Notes: generated by a model from the letters alone, not told the origin. 52,220 bases of DNA from Marinisporobacter sp. (GCA_025210395.1 JAOARV010000004.1:1-52220); one strand, 5' to 3'. Shown: positions 9,169-18,018, counted from the first letter of the stretch. Translations and numbers: made by a program.

Positions 9169-9535
9169 TACAAAATAATCTCAATAGCTTCTCACTTATG
9201 TTTTTTCATATGCTAAATAAATGCTAGAAATACTTTCTAACATCCATCATACAAAATTTAAAGCACAAGCTATTTTCTCATTTATTTTAAACCATTAAAA
9301 TCTACTAATTATTTATGGCATACTAAAAAATTAATGGTTTATAATTTTTTATGATAGGTTATATAAGAAAATAATCACCAGACTTAATCCTTCACAGGAT
9401 GATAAGAAAAATTCATAAAGACTATCCTTTAGATAGTTAGATAAAAATAGAAAAGTATATTAAATCGCAAGAATTCATTAAAAAACATGATCATACAAAA
9501 GCACATTTTATATACCCTATAAACATAGTGACTTT

Positions 9536-9560
9536 TTACGTTGTATTTACGTAGACGTAA
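9536..9560. repeat. Cluster of three TTACGT half sites
   Basis: TTACGT at 9536 and 9547 (11 bp apart) and inverted ACGTAA at 9555 make a direct plus inverted repeat. It lies just downstream of the orphan promoter, where a bound regulator would block transcription. Confidence 0.4.
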
Positions 9561-9582
9561 GAATATACCCCCAACTTTTTTT

Positions 9583-9611
9583 AGTATATCATACAATCCT
9601 GTTTTTGTCAA
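9583..9611 (-). promoter_or_regulatory. Consensus promoter without an obvious downstream gene
   Basis: Minus-strand -35 TTGACA (9606-9611), a 17-bp spacer and -10 TATACT (9583-9588). It points into roughly 490 bases of non-coding sequence before the betaine binding protein, so it could drive a small RNA or a long leader. Confidence 0.55.
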
Positions 9612-9753
9612 AAAATTCTCCATATTCAACAAATTATGTATTGTTAACTTTTAAGCAATCCTTACATATTTCCTTAAACAGATCCAATGGAGTAGCTAGA
9701 AAACAGGACCATTCGTGCTGTTTTCTTTCGTCTCATGCTAAATGGAAACAAAA

Positions 9754-9785
9754 AAGTAGAAGTATCTCTAAATATGCTTCTACTT
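9754..9785 (-). terminator. Terminator of the ula operon
   Basis: 9-bp stem AAGTAGAAG / CTTCTACTT with a 14-base loop that can pair further, followed on the minus strand by TTTTGTTT. It lies about 65 bases after the HPr stop. Confidence 0.75.
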
Positions 9786-9850
9786 CTTTGTTTGAATCAA
9801 TTGATTATTTATAAAAAGAAATGGAATCATCTATATATTCTCAAACCCTT

Positions 9851-10117
9851 TTATTCTGCAATTTTGTTCGTGCTCATTACGTCTTTTAATGTAGCTATTA
9901 CTAATTCTTCATCGTCTCCATCAACAACAATAGTAATTACACTATCCGTTTTTATTCCTAATGCCATCATTCCCATAATTGATTTCATATTGATCTTCTT
10001 ATCTTCATATTCCAATTCAATTTTAGATGAAAATTTTCCAGCTGCTGATGCTAACATAGATGCTGGACGAGTGTGTAATCCTGCTGGATCTATTATTTTT
10101 ACTGAAATTTTAACCAT
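9851..10117 (-). CDS. HPr-family phosphocarrier protein at the end of the ula operon
   Basis: Carries phosphate from enzyme I to PTS IIA proteins. The 88 residues are full length. The active-site histidine H15 lies in AGLHTRPAS. The regulatory serine S46 lies in MKSIMGMM, so it should be a substrate of HPr kinase and able to act with CcpA. A good GGAGG precedes the ATG. It sits last in the ascorbate cluster, after the regulator, and is probably a dedicated HPr rather than the general one. I cannot tell whether the genome has another ptsH. Confidence 0.92.
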   Translation of the reverse strand: MVKISVKIIDPAGLHTRPASMLASAAGKFSSKIELEYEDKKINMKSIMGMMALGIKTDSVITIVVDGDDEELVIATLKDVMSTNKIAE

Positions 10118-10223
10118 TCTATTAATCCTCCATCATATATTTTTAACAAATTTCATTACATCTTCATGAGTATTCATATTTGTGACTTGAATGTGTAATT
10201 CTTCCATTTTTCTCTTGTTTGGT

Positions 10224-11171
10224 TTACTTATTGGCTAACTTTAAAACATAGCTCAATGTTTTTTCATCTGTAACAAGTGTATCTATATATCCACCTCTTA
10301 ACACGGCATGAATAGCTTTTCCTTTCTTTTTTCCACCTGCTACTAAAATAATTTTATTATTTTTTATACTCTCTGTTTTAATTCCAATAATATTCCTATT
10401 AATATCTATATCTAAAAATTCACCATTTTCATCAAAGAAATGAGCACATAAAAATCCTACTCCACCATTTTCTTTTATTCTATTCTTTGTATCATTTTCA
10501 ACATATACATCCCATAAAGTTTGAGGTATATTTCCATCAATTGACCCTAATCCTGTAATAATCAAATCGCAATTTTCGATCATATCCAAAGAATTTTTAA
10601 CAATAGGACTATTCACGAGTGCTTCCTTAGTGGCTTGATCTCTAATATAAATAGGCGCTGGAAGGGGATATAATTTCGCTCTAATTTTGCTCGAAAGAAT
10701 TGTACCGATACTCAACATGTCTACATCTCCCATGTCATAGCTGATAGCACCAAATAATTCAACAATTTTTACATGATTCGTTTTTTTGTTCTCCATTTGT
10801 GCTACTGCACTTCGTACACTTTTTCCCCAAGAAATTCCAATGGTCATCTCTTCTTTTATTTCATCTAATAGTACTTTCGATGCAGCTTTTCCTATTTCCT
10901 CAAGGGTATCTTCATAACTAGATAATGTATTTACAACCACAACATTGTTTATATTAAATTTGCTTTTAATTTCATTTTGAAGATTAATGAGCGTATTACT
11001 CTCATAATTAATATTGATTTCAACGATCTGAAGCTCTCTTGCTCTCTTTAGTAATCTTGAAACTTTTGGTCTAGAAAGAAATAACTTTTTAGCTATTTCA
11101 TTTTGAGTCTTTCCTTCTAAATAATACATGACTGATATATCTATTAGTAATTGACGTTCATCTCTTTCCAT
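10224..11171 (-). CDS. SorC/DeoR-CggR-type sugar-responsive transcriptional regulator
   Basis: 315 residues from the chosen ATG, which follows GGTGGGG at correct spacing; an upstream in-frame ATG (11183) has no site. The N terminus is a helix-turn-helix (TQNEIAKKLFLSRPKVSRLLKRA). The rest is the SorC sugar-phosphate-binding domain, with TIGISWGKSVRSA, GLGSIDGNIP and a closing AGGKKKGKAIHAVLRGGYIDTLVTDE. It is encoded inside the ula operon and is the natural candidate to bind the four TGAACA-type sites at the two ula promoters. The likely effector is a phosphorylated intermediate of ascorbate breakdown. In enterobacteria UlaR does this job but is a DeoR-type protein. Confidence 0.9.
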   Translation of the reverse strand: MERDERQLLIDISVMYYLEGKTQNEIAKKLFLSRPKVSRLLKRARELQIVEININYESNTLINLQNEIKSKFNINNVVVVNTLSSYEDTLEEIGKAASKVLLDEIKEEMTIGISWGKSVRSAVAQMENKKTNHVKIVELFGAISYDMGDVDMLSIGTILSSKIRAKLYPLPAPIYIRDQATKEALVNSPIVKNSLDMIENCDLIITGLGSIDGNIPQTLWDVYVENDTKNRIKENGGVGFLCAHFFDENGEFLDIDINRNIIGIKTESIKNNKIILVAGGKKKGKAIHAVLRGGYIDTLVTDEKTLSYVLKLANK

Positions 11172-11198
11172 AGTCCCCACCATTCAATCAATTTATTT

Positions 11199-11894
11199 TT
11201 ATTTTTGACCATAGTATGCATTGGAACCATGCTTTCTTAAGTAATGCTTATTAAGTAAATCTTCATCAATGGCTTTAACAGCAGTATTAATTCTTTGGGT
11301 CCTAAAAGCCATTTTTGAAACTTCCTCTAAAACTTTAGCATTATGAACAGCTTCTTTAGGAGTTTTCCCCCAAGAAAAAGGTCCATGATTCATAACAATA
11401 ATCCCAGGCATCTCTAAAGGTTTGTAATTCCTTTCTTTTAATGTCTCTATTATAACATTTCCTGTTTCTACTTCATACTTACTATTGATCTCCTTTTTTG
11501 TCAATTTTCTTGTACAAGGAATATTTCCATAAAAATAATCAGCATGAGTAGTTCCATAGCTTGGAATATCTTGTCCTGCTTGTGCCCAAGATGTAGCATA
11601 TTCTGAATGGGTATGAACGATTCCACCAATATCATCAAAGGCTTTATATAGTGCTAAATGAGTAGGCGTATCTGAAGAAGGCTTTAAATTTCCCTCTACA
11701 ATATTTCCATCTAAATCAATTACTACCATATCCTCAGCAGTCATAGCATCATAGCTTACACCACTTGGCTTGATTACAACTAGACCTCTTTCTCTATCAA
11801 TTCCACTAACATTTCCCCATGTATATATAACCAGATCTTGCTTTACTAGTTCTAAATTGGCTGCGAAAACTTCTTCCTTTAACTTATTTAACAT
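11199..11894 (-). CDS. ulaF: L-ribulose-5-phosphate 4-epimerase (UlaF/AraD family)
   Basis: Converts L-ribulose 5-phosphate to D-xylulose 5-phosphate, the last step of ascorbate catabolism into the pentose phosphate pathway. It is a class II aldolase fold with zinc histidines visible in [14 protein letters not shown] and in the later [11 protein letters not shown], plus TWGNVSGID near the N terminus. I placed the start at [10 protein letters not shown], which lines up with the E. coli UlaF start and gives 231 residues. An ATG 12 bases upstream (11906) overlaps the ulaE stop as ATGA and is a real alternative. Both are served by a GGGGGG run, so coupling to ulaE is likely. Confidence 0.93.
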   Translation of the reverse strand: MLNKLKEEVFAANLELVKQDLVIYTWGNVSGIDRERGLVVIKPSGVSYDAMTAEDMVVIDLDGNIVEGNLKPSSDTPTHLALYKAFDDIGGIVHTHSEYATSWAQAGQDIPSYGTTHADYFYGNIPCTRKLTKKEINSKYEVETGNVIIETLKERNYKPLEMPGIIVMNHGPFSWGKTPKEAVHNAKVLEEVSKMAFRTQRINTAVKAIDEDLLNKHYLRKHGSNAYYGQK

Positions 11895-11902
11895 AGATAA
11901 AA

Positions 11903-12754
11903 TCATCCCCCCATTCTTTCTTTTAACCATAGTCTTGCATCTTTTATTTCTTGTATTGCTTCTTCAAGGGTATACTCTTTTTCATGATCTGCCCACATTT
12001 CAATTAAAAAAGGTCCATGATAACATAAAGATGATAGCTTTTTAAATAGCTTCGAAAAATCTACTGTTCCTTCTCCAAAGGGTACACATTTAAACACGCC
12101 TGGTTTCGTATCCTTTAAATGAATGGCAACAATATGTTCAAACCCTTTTTCTAATTCTAAACTAGGGTCTTCTGCCCATTGTGTCAAATTCCCTAAGTCT
12201 GGATAAATCTGAAGCCAAGGGGATTTAACTTCTTTTATAAATTCTAAACACCTAGAAATTGTACCAATCAATTCTGTATCCATAATTTCAATGGACAGCA
12301 TAATATTTTCACTAGTTGCCTTTTGAGCTGCGTACTTTAATCCATCTATAAACATTTTTTTTGTAGCTTCATCACTATCTTCATAATAAACATCATATCC
12401 TGCTAGCTGTATATTTCTAATTCCTAAATCAGTAGCTAATTCAATAGCCTGATCCATTATTTTATATGCTTTTTCTCTTTTATTTTTATCTTTGCTTCCA
12501 AAAGGAAATCTTCTATGACCACTTAAACACATAGATCGAATATGAAAATTATTTTCCTTTAAAATATCTTTCAATTCCTCTCGCTCAGCTTTTGTCCATT
12601 CTAACCTACTCAGTCTCTCATCACTTTCATCAACAGACATTTCAATAAAATCAAAACCTGCTTCTTTGGCTATTTTTACTTTTTCTGTCCACTTAAATTG
12701 ATTAGGGATTGCTTTTTCATAGATTCCAACGGGATTTTCCTTTATACTAACCAT
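11903..12754 (-). CDS. ulaE: L-ribulose/L-xylulose-5-phosphate 3-epimerase (UlaE family)
   Basis: Epimerises L-xylulose 5-phosphate to L-ribulose 5-phosphate. TIM-barrel sugar isomerase-like fold of 283 residues, matching E. coli UlaE in length. Visible pieces include [11 protein letters not shown] at the start, SIEIMDTEL and [12 protein letters not shown] with metal-binding acids, and [26 protein letters not shown] and [13 protein letters not shown]. The ATG follows GGAGTTAATT and lies two bases after the ulaD stop. A TTG 12 bases upstream is in frame but lies within the ribosome binding site. Confidence 0.94.
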   Translation of the reverse strand: MVSIKENPVGIYEKAIPNQFKWTEKVKIAKEAGFDFIEMSVDESDERLSRLEWTKAEREELKDILKENNFHIRSMCLSGHRRFPFGSKDKNKREKAYKIMDQAIELATDLGIRNIQLAGYDVYYEDSDEATKKMFIDGLKYAAQKATSENIMLSIEIMDTELIGTISRCLEFIKEVKSPWLQIYPDLGNLTQWAEDPSLELEKGFEHIVAIHLKDTKPGVFKCVPFGEGTVDFSKLFKKLSSLCYHGPFLIEMWADHEKEYTLEEAIQEIKDARLWLKERMGG

Positions 12755-12756
12755 AA

Positions 12757-13410
12757 TTAACTCCAATATTTCTTGATCTCAGCTTTAAATGCTTTTGCTG
12801 CACTTTCTGGACACGCTGCATCTCGAATACTCCTACCAGCTATAAAGCAATAAATAGGATAGTCTTTAAATAGTTTTATATCCTCAATGGTTAATCCACC
12901 CGTTACAGTCACTTCAAATCCCATATCACATAATTTTCCTATTTTATCTAAATCATCTTTTCCCCAACTCTTACCTGCTGCTTGGGCATCTCTTGATCTA
13001 TGATATACAACTTGCTTTAATCCTGCTTCTTTCCACTTTCCAGCTTGTTCCCATGTCCAATCTCCATAAAGTTCAATTTGAACATCTTGATCCTCACCAA
13101 ACTCTTTTGCAACATTTAGCATTCCTGTCATGGTTGGAATTTCTGCACAGCATATAACTGTCATCCAGGTTGCTCCTGCACCATAGCATTGTTTAGCTAG
13201 TAAACTTCCCGCATCTGCTCCTTTAATATCTGCAAGAATAATCTTTTCTGGATATAAAGCTCTTAAACATCTAACAGGTTCTAATCCCTCTGCAACATGA
13301 AGAATCGTTCCCACTTCAATGACATCAATTACATGTCCAATTTTTCTAATGGCTTCTAATGCGTCTCTTAAAGATGTATTATCTAGTGCTACTTGTAATT
13401 TGGGTTCCAT
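12757..13410 (-). CDS. ulaD: 3-keto-L-gulonate-6-phosphate decarboxylase
   Basis: Decarboxylates 3-keto-L-gulonate 6-phosphate to L-xylulose 5-phosphate. Orotidine-5'-phosphate decarboxylase superfamily, 217 residues. The catalytic metal motif is seen in [13 protein letters not shown] (D-x-K-x-x-D). VALDNTSL begins the barrel and [25 protein letters not shown] forms the phosphate site, quoted here in parts as GGLTIEDI and FIAGRSI. Related hexulose-6-phosphate synthases share this fold, but the ula context decides the call. ATAGGAGGC precedes the ATG. An 80-base gap with a strong hairpin separates it from ulaB. Confidence 0.94.
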   Translation of the reverse strand: MEPKLQVALDNTSLRDALEAIRKIGHVIDVIEVGTILHVAEGLEPVRCLRALYPEKIILADIKGADAGSLLAKQCYGAGATWMTVICCAEIPTMTGMLNVAKEFGEDQDVQIELYGDWTWEQAGKWKEAGLKQVVYHRSRDAQAAGKSWGKDDLDKIGKLCDMGFEVTVTGGLTIEDIKLFKDYPIYCFIAGRSIRDAACPESAAKAFKAEIKKYWS

Positions 13411-13443
13411 AACTATGCCTCCTATAAGCTTTTTATAATAAGA

Positions 13444-13483
13444 AACGGTTATTCATTACATTTTCAAATGTAAAATAACCGTT
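13444..13483 (-). promoter_or_regulatory. Hairpin between ulaB and ulaD
   Basis: 10-bp outer stem (AACGGTTATT / AATAACCGTT) and 8-bp inner stem (TTACATTT / AAATGTAA). It starts eight bases after the ulaB stop and is followed by only TTTCTTATT. It may partly terminate transcription or stabilise the upstream PTS message. Confidence 0.55.
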
Positions 13484-13491
13484 ATTTTTAT

Positions 13492-13773
13492 TTATAGTCC
13501 TAATGCTTCTTTTACTTTGTCCCTTATTTCATCTTCAGAAAGTAAATTGACAAGCCCTACTACCTTTGTATCTCCAGTAGCTTTAAATTCACTTGTAAAA
13601 GTTTTTCCTACTAAAATCAAATCAAACTTATTCACTTCACTCTTTGCCTGACCAACACTTGCATGATGGACAGTACACTCTAAATTCATTTCTTTTAATA
13701 CTTTTTCAATTTTCATCTTGATAATAAGACTTGAACCCATCCCATTACCACATGCAGCTAAAACTTTTAACAT
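13492..13773 (-). CDS. ulaB: PTS L-ascorbate transporter subunit IIB
   Basis: Receives phosphate on a cysteine and passes it to incoming ascorbate at the membrane subunit. 93 residues. The phosphorylation site is C8 in VLAACGNGMGSSLIIKMKIE, the standard P-loop-like motif of lactose/ascorbate-type IIB proteins. The ATG giving MLKVLAACG follows GAGGAG at 8 bases; an in-frame GTG nine bases upstream sits too close. It works with the separate IIA and IIC genes of this cluster. Confidence 0.94.
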   Translation of the reverse strand: MLKVLAACGNGMGSSLIIKMKIEKVLKEMNLECTVHHASVGQAKSEVNKFDLILVGKTFTSEFKATGDTKVVGLVNLLSEDEIRDKVKEALGL

Positions 13774-13808
13774 ACGATCCACTCCTCTTTTAAAATTTTT
13801 AATTTTAT

Positions 13809-14873
13809 TTATAGTAGTGATTTGAATGGTAAATCTGGTTCTATAGCAAATGCATCATCGAATCCTCTTGGATAATGATATTCTAGCGCATCCTTGTCAT
13901 CTGGATAAACAAATTTTCCACCTACTTGCCAGATATAAGGCTTAAATTTGTATTTTAATTTATGCTTTCTCAGATTCCACAACATTAATATCTCACTAGG
14001 ATCAGCCTGAAAGTTTGTCCAAATATCATGATGGAATGGAATAACAACCTCCGTATTTAAGCATTCTGCCATTTTTAAAATATCAATAGAAGACATTTTA
14101 TCTGTCATCCCTCTTGGATTTTCTCCAAATGATCCAAGAGCAACATCAATCTTATGATCATTTCCATGCTTTGCATAGTAGTTAGAGTAATGAGAATCTC
14201 CACTATGATATAAATTTCCGCCTGGTGTTTTAATTAAATAATTCACAGCTAGCCTGTCCATATCCTGTGGCATTTTATCTTTTAAAGTAACTCCTAGAGG
14301 GGCAGTTACTAATTCTGTTCTATCAAAAGAATCTAATGCAACAATTTCCGTATCTTTAATCTTAACCGTATCTCCTGGTTTAACCACTATACATCTGTCT
14401 TCTGGTACACCCCAGCTCATCCATAAATCAACACAAGCTTGTGGTCCAATAAATGGAACACTCGAATCACAATTTTGCATTACTGCTGCTGCAACATTTT
14501 CATCTATATGATCTCCATGATCATGAGTAGCTAAAACAGCATCAATTTCTCTTATTGCAAAAGGATCTAATACTACGGGTACATTTCTTAAATTAGGTTG
14601 TAATTTTAAACAGCCTATCATACGCTGATGTTGATGTTGTTTTCTCATAAGTGGCTCTTTTTTAGTTCTTTTCCCAGATTTAACCCAAAGATCAATACAT
14701 ATATTCGCATTACCTTCAGATTTTACCCATATTCCTGTACACCCTAGCCACCACATAGCAAAAGTTCCAGGTTTTACAACTTCTTGTTCTATTTCTTCAT
14801 TTAACCAAGTTCCCCATTCAGGAAATGTTTTTAAAATCCAACTATCTCTTGTTATTTCGTTGATTTTGCTCAT
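13809..14873 (-). CDS. ulaG: L-ascorbate-6-phosphate lactonase
   Basis: Opens the lactone of ascorbate 6-phosphate to 3-keto-L-gulonate 6-phosphate. It is a metallo-beta-lactamase fold with the metal motif [25 protein letters not shown] and [13 protein letters not shown]. With the ATG that follows AAGGAGGG it is 354 residues, the length of E. coli UlaG; an ATG 36 bases upstream has no site and is rejected. It lies between the IIA and IIB genes. The length match and full ula context make the call secure. Confidence 0.95.
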   Translation of the reverse strand: MSKINEITRDSWILKTFPEWGTWLNEEIEQEVVKPGTFAMWWLGCTGIWVKSEGNANICIDLWVKSGKRTKKEPLMRKQHQHQRMIGCLKLQPNLRNVPVVLDPFAIREIDAVLATHDHGDHIDENVAAAVMQNCDSSVPFIGPQACVDLWMSWGVPEDRCIVVKPGDTVKIKDTEIVALDSFDRTELVTAPLGVTLKDKMPQDMDRLAVNYLIKTPGGNLYHSGDSHYSNYYAKHGNDHKIDVALGSFGENPRGMTDKMSSIDILKMAECLNTEVVIPFHHDIWTNFQADPSEILMLWNLRKHKLKYKFKPYIWQVGGKFVYPDDKDALEYHYPRGFDDAFAIEPDLPFKSLL

Positions 14874-14912
14874 ATTTTCCCTCCTTAAAAATTCTTTTTT
14901 AATCTCCACCTA

Positions 14913-15353
14913 TTAAGCAAATACCTTCACCATCTCTTCTGCTGTTTTTGCGTTAAAAATATAATCATATTTTTCTTGATCTGATAAAACACCTACAATT
15001 GCTTGTAAAATTTCTATATGTGTATTTGCATCTGCACAAGATAAAGAAATCAATAATTGAACCTTATGCTCTTCTTCTTCTGAAAATGCAACGGGCTTTT
15101 CTAACTTTAAAATACTAAATCCAACCTTTTTAGAACCAGTTTCTGGTCTTGCATGGGGCATTGCAATATTAGGAGCAATCACAATATATGGTCCATGCTC
15201 CTTAACAGAATCAACCATAGCATCCACATATGACTGTTCTATCAAATCCCCTTCTAATAAAGGTTTCGCTGATTTTATTATTGCCTCTTCCCAATTGCTA
15301 ACTTCATTTTCAAATTGAATAAATTCCTTTGTTAATTTGAATCCTTCAATCAT
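14913..15353 (-). CDS. ulaC: PTS L-ascorbate transporter subunit IIA
   Basis: Takes phosphate from HPr on a histidine and gives it to the IIB subunit. Mannitol/fructose-type IIA fold of 146 residues. H67 in NIAMPHARPETGS is the expected phosphorylated residue. The ATG giving MIEGFKLTK follows GGAGGTGCGGGGA; an ATG 15 bases upstream overlaps that site. It is the first gene behind the internal ula promoter. Confidence 0.92.
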   Translation of the reverse strand: MIEGFKLTKEFIQFENEVSNWEEAIIKSAKPLLEGDLIEQSYVDAMVDSVKEHGPYIVIAPNIAMPHARPETGSKKVGFSILKLEKPVAFSEEEEHKVQLLISLSCADANTHIEILQAIVGVLSDQEKYDYIFNAKTAEEMVKVFA

Positions 15354-15390
15354 TCCCCGCACCTCCATAAATAATTTGCTTCTTAATTAA

Positions 15391-15419
15391 AGAATATCTT
15401 CATTTTGAACATATGTCAA
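15391..15419 (-). promoter_or_regulatory. Internal ula promoter (before ulaC)
   Basis: Minus-strand -35 TTGACA (15414-15419), a 17-bp spacer and -10 TATTCT (15391-15396). The -35 box is part of the promoter-proximal operator. It would let ulaC-G-B-D-E-F, the regulator and HPr be expressed without ulaA. Confidence 0.75.
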
Positions 15420-15449
15420 CATCTCTTATCTTTTTTGGACATTTGTTCA
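15406..15449. promoter_or_regulatory. Tandem operator pair at the ulaC promoter
   Basis: Two related palindromes, TGAACATATGTCAA (15406-15419) and TGGACATTTGTTCA (15436-15449), have centres exactly 30 bp apart. The same sequence family with the same spacing occurs at the ulaA promoter. The proximal site covers the -35 box. The probable ligand is the SorC-type regulator of the operon. Confidence 0.7.
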
Positions 15450-15454
15450 TTTTT

Positions 15455-16267
15455 TTATATTCCCAAATAGTTTTTTATTGCATACGCAACGCCACTCCGA
15501 TTATGATCAATAGAAATATAATCAGCTATTTTTTTTACATCCTCTACACCATTTTCTGTTGTAATAGCACACCCTGCATACTTTAGCATTTCAATATCGT
15601 TATAATTATCACCAAAAGCAACAATTTCAGATACACTTATATTTTCAACCTTTGCAAGCATATCTAATGCATTCCTTTTACTGATTCCCTCTGGCATAAT
15701 ATCCATAAATCCAGTTTGAGACTGACAAATGCTAAGACCTGAAAATTGGTGTAATTTCTTTCCTAGTCCATCATATCTCCTTGAATCCTTCTCAATGATC
15801 AGTATTTTATATGCTTCAAAATGGGATGCAATATATTCTTCATCCTCTGTTATTACAAATTTCACTCTGCAATCTATATCCAGCTTTTTATTTCTGTTTT
15901 GAAAATTTTTCACCCGGTCATTTTCAGTTGATACAATACATTCTTTCGTATAAATCATAAATGTATGGTTGTTTTGTTTACATATGTTTATTATCTCTTT
16001 TACTTTTTGAGGAGCTAACACCCTTTTAAAAACCTCTTTTTTAGTGAAAGGATGTTTAATTAACGCTCCATTACAAGCAATGATAGGACCATTTATTTGT
16101 ATTTTCTTTGCATATTCCTTTACCATCAAATCTGCCCTACCTGTAGCAATGACAATCTTATACCCTTTTTGTTTCAGTCTTTCTAATGCAGCTATATTTT
16201 CATGAGAAATTTCGTGTTGATCATTTAATAAGGTTCCATCTAAATCAAATACTGCAAGTTTATACAT
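15455..16267 (-). CDS. Cof-type HAD-superfamily phosphatase
   Basis: 270 residues with all HAD motifs: DxD in LAVFDLDGTLLND, the lysine/threonine region ATGRADLMVKEYAKK, and the metal acids in VAFGDNYNDIEML. The C2-type cap suits small phosphorylated sugars, but the substrate is not known. GAGGAG precedes the ATG. It lies between ulaA and the internal ula promoter, so it is co-transcribed with ulaA. It may detoxify or recycle a sugar phosphate formed during ascorbate use. It is not part of the classic enterobacterial ula set. Confidence 0.9.
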   Translation of the reverse strand: MYKLAVFDLDGTLLNDQHEISHENIAALERLKQKGYKIVIATGRADLMVKEYAKKIQINGPIIACNGALIKHPFTKKEVFKRVLAPQKVKEIINICKQNNHTFMIYTKECIVSTENDRVKNFQNRNKKLDIDCRVKFVITEDEEYIASHFEAYKILIIEKDSRRYDGLGKKLHQFSGLSICQSQTGFMDIMPEGISKRNALDMLAKVENISVSEIVAFGDNYNDIEMLKYAGCAITTENGVEDVKKIADYISIDHNRSGVAYAIKNYLGI

Positions 16268-16345
16268 AAATATTTAACTCCTCTATCCATCTACTATATT
16301 GCTAATCCTTTGTACTATTAAAATTATAAAATCTAAATTTTATAA

Positions 16346-16439
16346 AATTTAGCCTTAAGTACCCTATGAAAAACTTCTGTTTATTGCTCTAACAAATAAA
16401 CAATCTCATCATTTTTCCATAAACCCTTAAGGCTAAATC
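16346..16439 (-). ncRNA. Structured element between ulaA and the HAD gene
   Basis: Nested inverted repeats: outer 12-bp arms TTTAGCCTTAAG (16348-16359) and CTTAAGGCTAAA (16426-16437), a middle TATGAAAAA/TTTTTCCATA pairing, and an apical 7-bp stem GTTTATT/AATAAAC with a 9-base loop. The whole folds into one rod of about 90 bases. It has no T-tract, so it is not a standard terminator. It could be a processing or stability element, or a small mobile repeat. Confidence 0.4.
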
Positions 16440-16483
16440 TATGACAAATATCTTTTTAAATTTTTCAAATCTTTATTCTTGTC

Positions 16484-17908
16484 CTATGCTTCTTCTCTCA
16501 TAGTTGTAAAATAATTTTTAGCATGACGCTTATATTGCAATTGAGGGATTACTAACATACCTGCTATTAATCCTACTGGTACAATGATTCCTAATGATTT
16601 TGTTAATAAAGTAGTACCCATCCATAATGTAGCCCAGTCAAACATACCCATCCATCCTATTACATTTGGGTTGTCTTTTAAAACACTTAATACAATAGCT
16701 GATCCAAATACTTGTATCATTCCAAATATGAAAGGAATAATAGCTGCTGCTCTACGACCACCTGCTTTGTTAGCAAATACTGCTATTGTTCCATTATCAA
16801 AGAATAAACATATAAATCCTGCAATAATGAGTATCGGTGATTTCATAAGAATTAAAATTCCAATAGCTATCATTTGACCAAAGAAACCGAATATAAATCC
16901 ATAAGTTGGTGCATTCGGTGCGAAACCAAATGTAACAGCACAGTCAACGGCTGGAACAGCTCCTTTAAGAATCTTATTAGATATTCCTTGGAATGATTCT
17001 GTTAACTCTGCAACAAACATTCTAACTCCTGTTAAAATAATCGTAATATATACTGCAAAATATGCGGTAGTTTCAAAAATATAAGTTCCAAACCAATACT
17101 TACCAGTATTATATTCAAATCCTTCTTTTCCAATAATAACCATAATCGATCCTACGAATACAGTCATCAACACTACATTGGATACGATATTATCATTAAA
17201 TATAGACAACCATCCAGGTAAATTTACATTGTCAACCGTTTCTTCTTTGTTTCCGATTATCTTCCCAATTTTATAAGCGATCCACGCACCAAACATTTGT
17301 TGATGCCCTATAGTAAAACCAGCACCATCTGTAACTTCTTGCGTTGCTTCTACAATCAAATTACACATTACAGACCAGTACGTACCGATCAGAAGCCCTG
17401 TTACAATAACGATTGGTGTTGTTACTGTTACATTCGTTCCTCTAAGTACCCAATAGAGTGCCCATAATAAAACTGCTGATTGTTGATACATAATATGTCC
17501 TGTAATAAATAAAGATCTAATTTTTGTCTGTTTTCTAAAAGCTACCAACAATATGTTCCAAGCAAACGCAATCAGCATTACATATCCAACATATTGAAGA
17601 GAGTCAAAGGAATCTAAAACCTCCTGCGCTGATGTTTGTCCAAAATACGGGTCAATTACAAATGCTTTGATTCCAAACTTGGCTGTTAAAGACTTAAGAA
17701 TAGGTGAGAAAGTTCTTACTAATCCACCTGTACCTACCTGTAAAATCTTAAATCCTACAAAGGCTTTAATAAAACCAGCTAAGGCTTCATAGAATTTCTT
17801 GCCTAACATCAGATAGCCTATAAGAACTACTGTTGCAAGCAATAGGGGAGCTTGACCTAAAAACTTGTTAACAAATTCTTGAAAAAACATAATGAATCCA
17901 TTTTGCAT
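16484..17908 (-). CDS. ulaA: PTS L-ascorbate transporter subunit IIC
   Basis: Membrane channel that imports L-ascorbate while it is phosphorylated. 474 residues, close to E. coli UlaA, with about eleven membrane segments. Recognisable blocks are VLIGYLMLGKKFYEALAGFIK near the start (quoted in part), GFTIGHQQMFGAW, FAPNAPTYGFIFGFFGQM, and FFDNGTIAVFANKAGGRRAA. GAGGAGG lies 10 bases before the ATG. It is the first gene of the cluster and has its own promoter, operator pair and a cre-like palindrome. Confidence 0.95.
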   Translation of the reverse strand: MQNGFIMFFQEFVNKFLGQAPLLLATVVLIGYLMLGKKFYEALAGFIKAFVGFKILQVGTGGLVRTFSPILKSLTAKFGIKAFVIDPYFGQTSAQEVLDSFDSLQYVGYVMLIAFAWNILLVAFRKQTKIRSLFITGHIMYQQSAVLLWALYWVLRGTNVTVTTPIVIVTGLLIGTYWSVMCNLIVEATQEVTDGAGFTIGHQQMFGAWIAYKIGKIIGNKEETVDNVNLPGWLSIFNDNIVSNVVLMTVFVGSIMVIIGKEGFEYNTGKYWFGTYIFETTAYFAVYITIILTGVRMFVAELTESFQGISNKILKGAVPAVDCAVTFGFAPNAPTYGFIFGFFGQMIAIGILILMKSPILIIAGFICLFFDNGTIAVFANKAGGRRAAAIIPFIFGMIQVFGSAIVLSVLKDNPNVIGWMGMFDWATLWMGTTLLTKSLGIIVPVGLIAGMLVIPQLQYKRHAKNYFTTMREEA

Positions 17909-17933
17909 AATCTTGATCCTCCTCTTTTGATTT

Positions 17934-17949
17934 TAGAAAACGTTTTCTA
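17934..17949. promoter_or_regulatory. cre-like palindrome in the ulaA leader
   Basis: Perfect 16-bp palindrome TAGAAAACGTTTTCTA. It resembles CcpA catabolite-repression sites but has A-G in place of the usual T-G at the arm ends. It lies about 40 bp downstream of the predicted transcription start, where CcpA can act as a roadblock. Confidence 0.5.
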
Positions 17950-17989
17950 CTATCCTATTTTTCTGAAAAATCTTACTTTTGTTAAAAAT

Positions 17990-18018
17990 ATTATAACAAC
18001 TTTCAGAACATTTGTCTA
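17990..18018 (-). promoter_or_regulatory. ulaA promoter
   Basis: Minus-strand -35 TAGACA (18013-18018), a 17-bp spacer and -10 TATAAT (17990-17995). The -35 box is inside the proximal operator, exactly as at the ulaC promoter. Confidence 0.75.

Larger units (their letters stand above)
9169..9850. other. Intergenic stretch without a supported protein gene
   Basis: About 680 bases between the betaine operon and the ula operon. I see an 11-bp inverted repeat (TAAACCATTAA / TTAATGGTTTA, 9288-9341), a small hairpin at 9421-9437, three TTACGT-type half sites (9536-9560), a consensus promoter (9583-9611), a second hairpin (9698-9726) and the ula terminator. The one open frame over part of it lacks a ribosome binding site and has poor composition. 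Confidence 0.6.

Noticed and set aside
9429..9632. 67-codon minus-strand open frame in the intergenic region
   Set aside because: It begins with TTG without a ribosome binding site, overlaps a consensus promoter, and its product is rich in Phe/Tyr/Cys as expected of translated AT-rich non-coding DNA.
9698..9726. Hairpin AGAAAACAG/CTGTTTTCT as the ula terminator
   Set aside because: It lacks a T-tract on the minus strand, and a better terminator (9754-9785) comes first.
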